Source of the DNA: Minwuia sp.
GTDB lineage: Bacteria; Pseudomonadota; Alphaproteobacteria; Minwuiales; Minwuiaceae
DNA length: 64,000 nucleotides
Assembly: GCA_029210175.1 (NCBI GenBank)
Contig: JARGPL010000019.1
Span: forward strand, 1 to 64,000
Direction of reading: 5' to 3'
This document shows positions 56,345-64,000 of this stretch, piece after piece; the stretch's first letter is position 1, and every line of letters starts with the position of its first letter. The notes beneath the pieces were generated by a model. That model had not been told where the DNA came from and searched no databases. It was given only the letters and a program-made list of their open reading frames with translations. A program made the position numbers and the translations under genes.

Positions 56345-58510
56345 TTGAGCGATCAGCTACCGGCAGAACGCGGCAGCACGACACCAGCGACGGGCGGGGC
56401 CGGATCAGGCACCAACAACCCGTTCACGGGGACCGATGCGCTTGGCCTGATGCGTCAGCTTGCGAAGCGCGGCGACATCGCGCTGGCGCTTGGCGTCGTC
56501 GCCATCCTGGTCGTGCTGATCCTGCCGATGCCGGGCTGGCTGCTGGATTTCAGTCTCGCCATCTCGATCACCTTTTCCGTCATGGTTCTGATGACCTGCC
56601 TGTTCATTCAGAAGCCGCTCGAATTCAGTTCATTCCCGACCGTCCTGCTGATCGCGACGATGATCCGCCTTGCCCTCAACATGGCATCGACACGGCTGAT
56701 CCTTTCGGAGGGCCATAACGGTACGGACGCGGCGGGCCAGGTCATCGAGGCCTTTGGCAACTTCGTCATGGGCGGCAACTTCGTCATCGGAATCATCGTC
56801 TTCGCCATCCTGGTGATCGTGAACTTCGTGGTGATCACCAAGGGTTCGGGCCGGATCGCGGAAGTCGCGGCGCGCTTCACCCTGGACGCGATGCCGGGCA
56901 AGCAGATGGCCATCGACGCCGACCTGTCCGCCGGGCTGATCAACGAGGATGAGGCCCGCACCCGTCGTCGGGACCTGGAAGACGAGAGCACGTTCTTTGG
57001 TGCCATGGACGGTGCGTCCAAGTTCGTGCGCGGTGACGCCATTGCCGGTCTGATGATCACGTTCATCAATGTCATCGGCGGCATCATCATCGGTGTTGCA
57101 CAGAATGACATGAGCTTCATGGAAGCCGGTCAGACATACACACTGCTGACCGTCGGTGATGGTCTGGTGTCCCAGATCCCGGCACTGATCGTGTCCACAG
57201 CTGCCGGTCTGCTGGTGTCCAAGGCAGGTGTCTCCGGGTCCGCCGACAAGGCGCTGTTCCGGCAGTTCAGCGGCTACCCCGCATCGCTCGGCATTTCATC
57301 CTTCCTGCTGGTCTGCCTGTCATTGCTGCCCGGCATTCCGCTGATCCCGTTCTGGATCCTCGCAGGTGCTGCCGGTTACGGCGCCTGGGTGCTGTACCGC
57401 AAGGGACAGCGGGAAATCGTGGAGACCGAAGTGGTCGAAGGTGCCATGCCTGACGCCAACGCGGAGCCTGCCGAGCAGCCGATTTCGGAGATCCTGGCCA
57501 TCGACGACCTGCGGCTGGAGATCGGGTACGGCCTGCTGAAACTCGTCGAGGGCGATACCAACGGACCGAAGCTGACCGATCAGATCCGTGCCCTGCGCAG
57601 GCAGATCGCGACCGACATGGGCTTTGTCATGCCCAGCGTCCGTATCCTCGACAACATGCAGCTCGGGGCCAATACCTACTCGATCCGCATCAAGGAAGTC
57701 GAAGCAGGCAGTGGCGACGTGCGCGCAACCAAGCTGATGGTCCTCGACCCCGCTGGCGGCGAAATCGACATGCCGGGCGAAGTCACGACCGAGCCTGCCT
57801 TTGGCCTGCCTGCCAAGTGGGTGGACGAGTCACTGCGCGAGGAAGCCAGCTTCCGCGGGCTGACGGTCGTTGATGCATCCACGGTGGTCACGACGCATCT
57901 GACCGAGGTGCTGAAGGATCACATGCCTGATCTGCTGTCCTATGCCGAGACCAGGAAACTGCTGGACGAACTGCCAGACGCGCACCGGAAACTGGTTGAC
58001 GACCTGATCCCCAGCCAGATATCCGTGTCGGCGATACAGCGCGTGCTGCAGAACCTGCTGGCGGAGCGTGTCTCGATCCGCGACCTGGCAACCGTTCTCG
58101 AGGGTATCTCCGACGCCGTCGGGTTCACCAAGAACGTGAGCCTGATCACCGAACACGTCCGTACCCGGCTCGCCCGTCAGATATGCAACGCCAATCTGAT
58201 GCCGGATGGGTTCCTGCCCCTTGTCACCCTGTCACCCGACTGGGAAAGTGCTTTCGCCGAGGCCCTGACCGGTCAGGGCGAGGAACGCCAGCTTGCCATG
58301 GCGCCCAGCAAGGTTCAGGAATTCATCGGTGCCATTCGCATGACCTATGATCGTCTGGGGCAGCAGGGACAGGATCCGGTCCTGCTGACCAGTCCGGCAA
58401 TCCGGCCCTTCGTGCGATCCATCGTGGAACGCATTCGCGGCGCGACCGTTGTCATGTCCCAGAACGAGGTGCACCCCAAGGTGCGCCTGCGTCAGCTGGC
58501 ACAGGTCTGA
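56345..58510 (+). CDS. flhA: Flagellar export gate protein FlhA
   Basis: This 721-residue protein starts at TTG 56345 with GAGG upstream; no better ATG in frame is seen near the N-terminus. Eight membrane helices lie in the first 330 or so residues, with FSSFPTVLLIATMIRLALNM and the FHIPEP-type cytoplasmic loop including GKQMAIDADLSAGLINEDEA and TRRRDLEDESTFFGAMDGAS. The cytosolic domain (about 370-721) includes VGVINLESRTV-like LGANTYSIRIKEVEAGSGDV. FlhA is the ion-driven core of the export gate. Length is normal. Confidence 0.97.
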   Translation: MSDQLPAERGSTTPATGGAGSGTNNPFTGTDALGLMRQLAKRGDIALALGVVAILVVLILPMPGWLLDFSLAISITFSVMVLMTCLFIQKPLEFSSFPTVLLIATMIRLALNMASTRLILSEGHNGTDAAGQVIEAFGNFVMGGNFVIGIIVFAILVIVNFVVITKGSGRIAEVAARFTLDAMPGKQMAIDADLSAGLINEDEARTRRRDLEDESTFFGAMDGASKFVRGDAIAGLMITFINVIGGIIIGVAQNDMSFMEAGQTYTLLTVGDGLVSQIPALIVSTAAGLLVSKAGVSGSADKALFRQFSGYPASLGISSFLLVCLSLLPGIPLIPFWILAGAAGYGAWVLYRKGQREIVETEVVEGAMPDANAEPAEQPISEILAIDDLRLEIGYGLLKLVEGDTNGPKLTDQIRALRRQIATDMGFVMPSVRILDNMQLGANTYSIRIKEVEAGSGDVRATKLMVLDPAGGEIDMPGEVTTEPAFGLPAKWVDESLREEASFRGLTVVDASTVVTTHLTEVLKDHMPDLLSYAETRKLLDELPDAHRKLVDDLIPSQISVSAIQRVLQNLLAERVSIRDLATVLEGISDAVGFTKNVSLITEHVRTRLARQICNANLMPDGFLPLVTLSPDWESAFAEALTGQGEERQLAMAPSKVQEFIGAIRMTYDRLGQQGQDPVLLTSPAIRPFVRSIVERIRGATVVMSQNEVHPKVRLRQLAQV

Positions 58511-58516
58511 TAGAAC

Positions 58517-59506
58517 ATGCGCATCCGCACCTTCACCGCGCGCACGATGAGCGAGGCCTTGCGAGAGGTCAGGGCGGAGCTGGGTCGTGATGCTGTCATC
58601 CTGGGCAACCGGGATACGGCCAATGGCGTTGAGGTGACGGCAGCGATCGACCCGCAGGATCAGCCCGAAACGTTCCGGATCACTGATCCCGACCTGGGCG
58701 AGAATGTCCTGCCGTTGGGCAATGCCGAAGACGACGACCTGCCGGAAGAGGCCGAGCATCTGCTGCGGGCCATCGCATTCCATGGCGCACCGATCGAGGT
58801 CAATGAGAGGCTCTGTCGCCGCGCGGCTGAGGTCAATGATCCGTCCGTGATGCTGTCGCTTGCTGCGGGGATCGAGGACGTCTTCCGTTTTGCCCCGCTG
58901 GGCCGCCCCAGCGACAATGCGCTGGTGCTGGTCGGCCCGCCGGGTGCCGGCAAGACAATCGTGGCGGCCAAGTTTGCCGTCGAGTCCGTCCTCGCTGGAC
59001 GGCCCCTGAAGATCGCGACAACGGATGTAGAGCGCCCGGGTGGCGAGATGCGACTGATGGAACTGGCGCAGATCCTCGACAACCGGCCTGTGCGTCTGTC
59101 CCCGGGCCGCCGCCTCGAATGGTCCGGCCCACGCATCATCGATACGGAAGGGGTCAATCCGTTCGACGACATCGATATCCAGAAACTGCGGGAAACCATC
59201 GAGATCAATGACGCGGAGCCTGTGCTTGTGCTGCCTGCTGGCGGCGACCCCTATGAATACGAAGACATCGCCCATGTCTTCGCCGAACTGGGTGTGACCC
59301 GTCTGATCGCCACACGCCTGGATACCGCCCGCAGGATCGGCGGTATCATGGCAGCAGCGGCGACCGGATTGAGCTTCGCAGCGGCAGGTGCCTCCCCCGT
59401 CATCGCCGACGGCCTGCATCCCCTGACCCCAAACAGCCTCGCGCGCCTGATCCTGAACGACCCGGATGGCGCTGCGGACCTGGACGAATACAGGAAACTC
59501 GCATGA
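58517..59506 (+). CDS. flhF: FlhF-like SRP-family GTPase, short form with diverged motifs
   Basis: This is a 329-residue protein following flhA by six bases and overlapping flhG by four. The N-terminus MRIRTFTARTMSEALREVRA and ELGRDAVILGNRDTANGVEV is typical FlhF. The NG domain has G1 GPPGAGKTIVAAKF and G4 TRLD, but G2 (DTYR in FlhF) is DVER and G3 (DTAG) is DTEG. The central B-domain is very short, hence the small size compared with the usual 380-450. GTP binding is likely; hydrolysis and dimerisation may differ. FlhF sets flagellar position or number. Confidence 0.85.
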   Translation: MRIRTFTARTMSEALREVRAELGRDAVILGNRDTANGVEVTAAIDPQDQPETFRITDPDLGENVLPLGNAEDDDLPEEAEHLLRAIAFHGAPIEVNERLCRRAAEVNDPSVMLSLAAGIEDVFRFAPLGRPSDNALVLVGPPGAGKTIVAAKFAVESVLAGRPLKIATTDVERPGGEMRLMELAQILDNRPVRLSPGRRLEWSGPRIIDTEGVNPFDDIDIQKLRETIEINDAEPVLVLPAGGDPYEYEDIAHVFAELGVTRLIATRLDTARRIGGIMAAAATGLSFAAAGASPVIADGLHPLTPNSLARLILNDPDGAADLDEYRKLA

Positions 59507-60312
59507 ACGACACCACGATCAGATCCCGTTCGGGCGACCGGGGTACATCCCATCCCGAGGCCATGACCGGGCGCAAGCTGATCACCGTCGCATCCGGCAA
59601 GGGCGGCGTGGGCAAGACCTGGTTTGCCATCACCCTGTCCCATGCGCTGGCCCAGGCCGGGCGCAAGGTCCTGCTGTTCGATGGCGATCTGGGCCTGGCC
59701 AACATCGACATTCAGCTGGGCCTCAACCCCTCGCATGATCTCAGCGAGGCGGTGCTGGGCACCCGCAAGTTCGAGGAGGTGGTGACGAAATCCCCGGATA
59801 CCGGGTTCGACATCGTGGCTGGCCGTTCCGGTTCCGCACGGCTTGCCAATGTCCGCCATGACCAGATCAGCCTGTTGCGCCACGGGTTGCTGGCTGCGGG
59901 GCAGGTCTATGATCATGTGGTTCTCGACCTCGGCGCAGGTGTCGACCGCAGCATCCGCAGCCTCGCCGCGAACACGGGTCCGACCATGGTCGTGACGACG
60001 GAGGAACCGACCGCGATCACGGATGCCTATGCGTTGATCAAGCTGTTGCATGCTGACCGCCCGGGGGGGGATTTCCGGGTTGTTGTCAACTTGTGCCAGG
60101 GCCGGGCGGAGGGGGAGCGGACGTTCGCCAAGCTGGCCACGGCTTGCGAGAATTTTCTGCAAGTCAAACCCCGGCTGGCCGGAATAATACTGCGTGATCC
60201 GAACGTCGGTGACAGCATCCGTCGCCAGACCCCGATGCTGAAACGACACCCGCTCAGCCAGGCCAGCAACGACGTGGCGCGCATCGCCAGGGAACTGATC
60301 GGCGGAAACTGA
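59503..60312 (+). CDS. flhG: MinD/ParA-type ATPase FlhG (FleN/YlxH)
   Basis: This 269-residue P-loop ATPase overlaps flhF by four bases. It has the deviant Walker A GKGGVGKTWFAI, the Walker A' Asp in LLFDGDLGLANIDIQLGL, and YDHVVLDLGAGVDRS. FlhG/FleN controls flagellar number by acting on FlhF or on the master regulator. A C-terminal membrane-targeting helix as in MinD is not obvious. It closes the flagellar cluster, and a sigma-70-like promoter follows for the next unit. Confidence 0.93.
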   Translation: MNDTTIRSRSGDRGTSHPEAMTGRKLITVASGKGGVGKTWFAITLSHALAQAGRKVLLFDGDLGLANIDIQLGLNPSHDLSEAVLGTRKFEEVVTKSPDTGFDIVAGRSGSARLANVRHDQISLLRHGLLAAGQVYDHVVLDLGAGVDRSIRSLAANTGPTMVVTTEEPTAITDAYALIKLLHADRPGGDFRVVVNLCQGRAEGERTFAKLATACENFLQVKPRLAGIILRDPNVGDSIRRQTPMLKRHPLSQASNDVARIARELIGGN

Positions 60313-60343
60313 GCGAAAAACCGGCTCTGCGGCCTCACGCCGT

Positions 60344-60372
60344 TTGCATACGCTTCAGGCAATCGCTATCTA
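60344..60372 (+). promoter_or_regulatory. Putative sigma-70 promoter for the TPR-bamB-der unit
   Basis: TTGCAT (60344-60349), a 17-bp spacer and TATCTA (60367-60372) make a good -35/-10 pair, 42 bases before the TTG start of the TPR gene and outside any coding region. Confidence 0.6.
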
Positions 60373-60413
60373 GTGCGCTGGTGCTTTCCCCAAGATAACA
60401 GCAGGCGGCAGCG

Positions 60414-61067
60414 TTGAGCGACGATCTGATCTTTCGTGAGGTGGACGAAGATGTCCGCCGTGACCGGGCTACCGAGATGGCGCGCCGCTATGGTGGCTAC
60501 GCCATTGGCGCTGTAGTGCTGATTGTTGCGACCACCGTCGCGATTGTCGGCTGGCGCGAGTACACGGCATCCCGGCAACAGGACCAGGGCGCGGCATTCG
60601 AACGCGCGATGGTGCTGCTGGAGGGTGAACGCCCGGCGGAAGCGGCCGAAATCTTCGAGCGACTGGTTGCTGACGGATCGGATGGTTACCGCGCTCTTGG
60701 CGGCCAGCAGGCAGCAGCGGCGCGGGCAGCCGCGGGTGATGAGGCTGGTGCCCTGTCGGCCTATGACCGTATCCGCCAGGACGACGCCCTGCCGCAGGAA
60801 CAGCGTGACCTGGCAGCCATCAAGGCCGCAATGCTGGCGCTTCGCCTGGAAGATGGTGATGCCGCCATCAGCCGATTGCAGCAGGTCCTGAATGCGTCCG
60901 GCCCATTCCGCAACATGGCGCTGGAAGTACAGGCTGCGGCGCATCTGAATGATGGCGATCGCCAGAAGGCTGTCGAGATCCTGACCGCGCTGACCCAGGA
61001 CGCCACGGCGAGCGAGGGCGTGAAGGCCCGTGCGGGTCAGTTCCTGCGGGCGCTTGGGGTCGAATGA
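60414..61067 (+). CDS. Tetratricopeptide membrane protein (YfgM/TPR_21-like)
   Basis: This 217-residue protein starts at TTG 60414, preceded by GCAGGCGGCAGCG. A short cytosolic N-terminus (MSDDLIFREVDEDVRRDRAT) leads to one membrane helix at about 28-50, then helical TPR-like repeats in the periplasm. Orthologs regularly precede bamB and der in alphaproteobacteria, and E. coli YfgM in the same position assists envelope protein folding with PpiD. That role is inferred from synteny and layout. bamB starts two bases after its stop codon. Confidence 0.85.
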   Translation: MSDDLIFREVDEDVRRDRATEMARRYGGYAIGAVVLIVATTVAIVGWREYTASRQQDQGAAFERAMVLLEGERPAEAAEIFERLVADGSDGYRALGGQQAAAARAAAGDEAGALSAYDRIRQDDALPQEQRDLAAIKAAMLALRLEDGDAAISRLQQVLNASGPFRNMALEVQAAAHLNDGDRQKAVEILTALTQDATASEGVKARAGQFLRALGVE

Positions 61068-61068
61068 C

Positions 61069-62406
61069 ATGGGACCCCGTCGCCCCCTGATGCGGCTCGC
61101 GACCGTCGCCCTGCTCTCGTTGGCTCTGACCGGCTGCGACACGGTCAGTGGCTGGTTCTCGACTGAAGAACCCAAGCTGCCGGGTGAGCGAATCTCGATC
61201 CTGGCGCTTGAATCGGCGCTGGAACCGGAGCAGCGCGTGCAGGATCTGGAAGTCATCCTGCCTGCCCCCTTCATCAATGCCGAATGGCCGCAGCAGGCTG
61301 GTACGGCCAATGCCATCATGCAGCACGTCGCTCTGGGTCCGAACCTGAAGAAGGTGTGGACCGCCGATATCGGCGCCGGGGCTGACGGTCAGGAACAGAT
61401 TGTTTCCCGCGCGATGGTGGCGGCTGGTCGCGTTTACACCATGGACGCCCACGCACGCATTTCCGCTTTCAATGCCCGCACGGGTGACCGTGTGTGGCGC
61501 GTCGGTCTGGCCCGCCGGGGCGAGGACCTGGGCGAGGTCGGCGGCGGCATGGCCATTGGTGAAGGCCGCCTGATCGTCGCCACGGCCTATGGCGATGTCT
61601 ATGCGATGGAATTGGCCACCGGTCGTTATTTCTGGCAGACCAAGGTGAATGGTCCCCTGCGGGGCGCGCCGACGGTCGCGAATGGTCGCATCTTCATGCT
61701 GGCGTCGGAAAACCGGCTCTTCGCCCTGGATATCGAGACGGGTGAGGAGCTCTGGCAGCATCAGGGCATCATCGAGGCGGCTGAGCTGATCGGCGCCCCT
61801 GCCCCGTCGTCGTCGGGGCCCTTCGTGCTTGCCCCCTATTCATCCGGCGAACTCTATGCCCTGCGCGCCGACACCGGTCAGGCGTTGTGGTCGGATCAGC
61901 TGGTCCGCGCCCGTCGGGTTACGCCACTGGGTTCGATCAATGACCTGGATGCACAGCCGATCATCGATGGTGACAGGGTCTATGCCATCAGCCATGGCGG
62001 CTATCTGGCGGCCTATGACCTGCGTCAGGGCAATCGGCTGTGGGATCAGGACATGGCCGGCAGCGAGACACCCTGGCTGGCAGGAGAGTTCATCTTCCTG
62101 GTGACCGTGGAGGCCGAGCTGGTGGCCCTGTCGACCCGCGATGGCGGCATTCGCTGGGTCACGCAGATGCCGAAATTCACCAATGTCGAAGACAGCCGTG
62201 GCCGTATCACCTGGGTCGGTCCTGTTCTGGCCGGCGACCGCCTGCTGATTGCCGGCAGCGACGGCACGGTATGGTCCATGTCGCCCTACGACGGTTCGGC
62301 CCTGGGGCGAATCAGGTTTTCTGATCCGATCTCGGTGGCACCTGTCGTCGCCGACCAGACTCTTTACATCATCACGGACGATGGCGACCTCGTCGCCTAT
62401 CGCTAG
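61069..62406 (+). CDS. bamB: Outer-membrane assembly lipoprotein BamB
   Basis: The start is ATG 61069 (MGPRRPLMRL), with an in-frame ATG at 61090 as alternative. The 445-residue lipoprotein has a signal peptide with lipobox LALTGC. An eight-blade beta-propeller of PQQ-like repeats follows, e.g. VYTMDAHARISAFNARTGDR, then VWRVGL, DVYAMELATGRYFW, and LYALRADTGQALWSDQL. BamB helps the BAM complex insert outer-membrane proteins. It sits between the TPR gene and der, the standard alphaproteobacterial and gammaproteobacterial order. Confidence 0.94.
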   Translation: MGPRRPLMRLATVALLSLALTGCDTVSGWFSTEEPKLPGERISILALESALEPEQRVQDLEVILPAPFINAEWPQQAGTANAIMQHVALGPNLKKVWTADIGAGADGQEQIVSRAMVAAGRVYTMDAHARISAFNARTGDRVWRVGLARRGEDLGEVGGGMAIGEGRLIVATAYGDVYAMELATGRYFWQTKVNGPLRGAPTVANGRIFMLASENRLFALDIETGEELWQHQGIIEAAELIGAPAPSSSGPFVLAPYSSGELYALRADTGQALWSDQLVRARRVTPLGSINDLDAQPIIDGDRVYAISHGGYLAAYDLRQGNRLWDQDMAGSETPWLAGEFIFLVTVEAELVALSTRDGGIRWVTQMPKFTNVEDSRGRITWVGPVLAGDRLLIAGSDGTVWSMSPYDGSALGRIRFSDPISVAPVVADQTLYIITDDGDLVAYR

Positions 62407-62418
62407 ATCGGCCCTTCC

Positions 62419-63777
62419 ATGAGCTTCACTGTCGCGATCATCGGCCGACCCAACGTCGGCAAGTCCACCCTGTTCAACAGACTGGTCGGCAAGCGCCTGG
62501 CGCTTGTGGACGACCTGCCCGGTGTCACCCGCGACCGGCGGGAAGGCGAAGGCAGTATTGCCCGCCTGGAATTCCGCGTGATCGACACGGCCGGACTGGA
62601 AGAGGTCTTCGACAACAGCCTGGAAGCACGCATGCGCCAGCAGACGGAGATTGCGCTGTCCGAGGCAGATGTGGCCCTGTTCGTCATTGATGCGCGCGCC
62701 GGTGTCACACCGCTGGATCAGCATTTCGGCGAATGGCTGCGCCGCACCGAGGTGCCGGTCATCGTTGTCGCCAACAAGTGCGAGGGCCGCGCGGGTGATG
62801 GCGGCATCTACGACGCCTTCGGCATGGGGCTGGGCGACCCCATCGCCATCTCCGCGGAGCACGGCGAAGGTCTGGTCGATCTGCATGATGCCCTGCTGCC
62901 CTTTGCCCCCGCCGAAGATCCGGATGTGCGCGAAGACGAAGACCCGGAAAACAAGCCGCTGATGCTGGCCATCGTCGGACGCCCGAACGCGGGCAAATCC
63001 ACCCTGATCAACCGCATCATCGGTGAGGACCGCATGCTGGTCGGACCGGAAGCCGGCATCACCCGTGATTCCATTTCCGTCGACTGGGTGCACGACGGGC
63101 GGGTCATCCGCCTGTACGACACGGCCGGCATGCGCCGGCGCGCCCGTGTGAACCAGAAGCTTGAGAAGCTGGCTGTGGCCGATGGCCTGCGGGCTGTCCA
63201 GTTCGCCGAAATCGTCGTGCTGCTGGTGGACGCGACCCAGCCGCTGGAGCGCCAGGACCTGGTGATCGCCCGCCAGACCGAGGAAGAAGGCCGTGGCCTG
63301 GTCATCGGGATCAACAAGTGGGATCTGGTCGAGGACGGTGCCGAGACCATGGAGGAGATCCGCTACAAACTGGAAACCCAGCTTTCGCAGATCAAGGGCG
63401 TGCCCATCGTGACCCTTTCGGCCCTGAAGGGACGCGGCGTCGACAAGTTGCTGCCGACAGTCCTGAAGGCTGAGAAGGCCTGGAACCTGCGCGTCAGCAC
63501 GGCCCGCCTGAATCGCTGGGTCGAGGACATGACCCGGAAGCATCCGCCGCCGCTGGTCGATGGTCGCCGCTTCAAGATCCGATACGTCACGCAGGTCAAG
63601 GCGCGTCCCCCCACCTTCAGCCTGTTCACATCGTCAGGTGGGCAGTTGCCCGCCGCCTACGAGCGGTATCTGGTGAATGGCCTGCGGGAGACCTTTGGCC
63701 TGCAGGGTGTGCCGATCCGGCTTATGCTGCGCAAGTCCAAGAACCCGTTCGCCACCGAGGATGAAAGACGCAAATGA
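62419..63777 (+). CDS. der: Ribosome biogenesis GTPase Der (EngA)
   Basis: This is a 452-residue double-GTPase. G1 of domain 1 is GRPNVGKSTLFN with DTAGLEE as G3 and NKCE as a variant G4 (usual NKxD). Domain 2 has GRPNAGKSTLIN, DTAGMRRRARV and NKWD. The C-terminal KH-like domain contains RRFKIRYVTQVKARPPTFSL. Der acts in 50S subunit maturation and is essential. It lies 12 bases after bamB and overlaps the following gene by four bases (ATGA). Confidence 0.97.
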   Translation: MSFTVAIIGRPNVGKSTLFNRLVGKRLALVDDLPGVTRDRREGEGSIARLEFRVIDTAGLEEVFDNSLEARMRQQTEIALSEADVALFVIDARAGVTPLDQHFGEWLRRTEVPVIVVANKCEGRAGDGGIYDAFGMGLGDPIAISAEHGEGLVDLHDALLPFAPAEDPDVREDEDPENKPLMLAIVGRPNAGKSTLINRIIGEDRMLVGPEAGITRDSISVDWVHDGRVIRLYDTAGMRRRARVNQKLEKLAVADGLRAVQFAEIVVLLVDATQPLERQDLVIARQTEEEGRGLVIGINKWDLVEDGAETMEEIRYKLETQLSQIKGVPIVTLSALKGRGVDKLLPTVLKAEKAWNLRVSTARLNRWVEDMTRKHPPPLVDGRRFKIRYVTQVKARPPTFSLFTSSGGQLPAAYERYLVNGLRETFGLQGVPIRLMLRKSKNPFATEDERRK

Positions 63778-64000
63778 CCGATGTCGTGGACCTGAAGGAC
63801 CGCCCCCTGCAACGCCACCCCGGCACCAACCGGCGTCTGAGCGTTGTGGAGACGATCCGGACAATCCGCGACAACATCATCGAAGTCTATCCGCCCTATG
63901 TGTTCGACAAGGACTACACGTTCCGGCGCATCGGCTTTCAGCCCTTCATCCTGGTCAACCGCCCTGACTGGATTCACGAAGTTCTGGTCGAAAAGCCAGA
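63774..64000 (+). CDS. Cytochrome P450-like protein, N-terminal part (cut by window edge)
   Basis: From ATG 63774 the frame stays open to the end of the window (about 75 residues): MTDVVDLKDRPLQRHPGTNR, then an amphipathic helix and FDKDYTFRRIGFQPFILVNR followed by PDWIHEVLVEKP. The order 'F-x-P-x-x-x-V-x-x-P-x-x-x-x-x-x-L' is that of the P450 A-helix/beta-1 region in class CYP102/110-like enzymes. The heme-binding Cys loop is off the window, so the call is provisional. It overlaps der by four bases, so it is likely co-translated. Confidence 0.6.
   Translation, partial: MTDVVDLKDRPLQRHPGTNRRLSVVETIRTIRDNIIEVYPPYVFDKDYTFRRIGFQPFILVNRPDWIHEVLVEKP

Noticed and set aside
61840-63543. 567-residue open frame on the minus strand
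   Set aside because: Antisense to bamB and der; no motif support.
1-64000. tRNA, rRNA, CRISPR array, prophage attachment site or origin
   Set aside because: No such pattern was found by eye. Gaps between genes are all shorter than 300 bases. A tRNAscan or CRISPR search was not possible here.

Overview
The window reads as chromosomal DNA of a GC-rich, motile alphaproteobacterium, most likely Rhodospirillales-like (inference). Supporting marks are a sciP (DUF1153) gene inside the flagellar cluster, an FlbD-type sigma-54 activator, CtrA-like TTAA-N7-TTAA boxes, a PAS_5 protein, a bamB-der pair, and several transporters (TAXI-TRAP, Liv) typical of heterotrophic marine or soil members. Genes are densely packed, often with 1-14 base overlaps. 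No rRNA, tRNA, CRISPR array, phage or replication origin was seen, and no gap exceeds 300 bases once starts are corrected.

Region 1 (1-9.3 kb, minus strand). The end of an IS66-family element (tnpC partial, tnpB, tnpA) sits inside a GFA-domain gene and truncates it. Behind it lies a Pel exopolysaccharide operon running pelB-like, pelD, pelE, pelF, pelG; pelA and pelC are not in the window.

Region 2 (9.4-20.7 kb). A metAA homoserine acetyltransferase follows a P-loop ATPase and a DUF1330 gene. Next come lipid or acyl-CoA genes (enoyl-CoA hydratase, SCP2-type thiolase), a TauE/SafE exporter, a class III aminotransferase, and a TAXI-TRAP transporter with a trailing universal stress protein.

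Region 3 (20.7-29.4 kb) is the most unusual metabolic block: a nitrilase-superfamily amidase, a large PLP Orn/Lys/Arg-type decarboxylase, an ATP-grasp ligase, a C45-type Ntn hydrolase/acyltransferase and a MaeB malic enzyme, all on the plus strand. The set looks like an uncharacterised pathway that makes, modifies and cleaves an amide-linked amine.

Region 4 (29.4-45.8 kb) holds a hybrid histidine kinase, a fused MEMO-AMMECR1 protein, an operon of two DUF3237 paralogs with an Ldh2-type dehydrogenase and an HpcH aldolase, glutaminase, and a three-gene signalling operon: an intact receiver, a histidine-less Hpt-like protein, and a receiver that has lost its phospho-acceptor Asp. A complete livK-G-F-H-M transporter, a PAS protein and a GST follow.

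Region 5 (45.8-60.3 kb) is a flagellar cluster: fliK-flgD-flgE, sciP, fliF-fliG-fliH-fliN-motA-flbD-flhA-flhF-flhG. A near-consensus sigma-54 promoter with an IHF-like site precedes fliK. CtrA-like boxes precede sciP and fliF, and the fliF box is nearly the same as one upstream of the signalling operon in region 4, which ties that operon to the motility/cell-cycle circuit.

Region 6 (60.3-64 kb) has a TPR membrane protein, bamB and der, then the start of a cytochrome P450-like gene that overlaps der by four bases.
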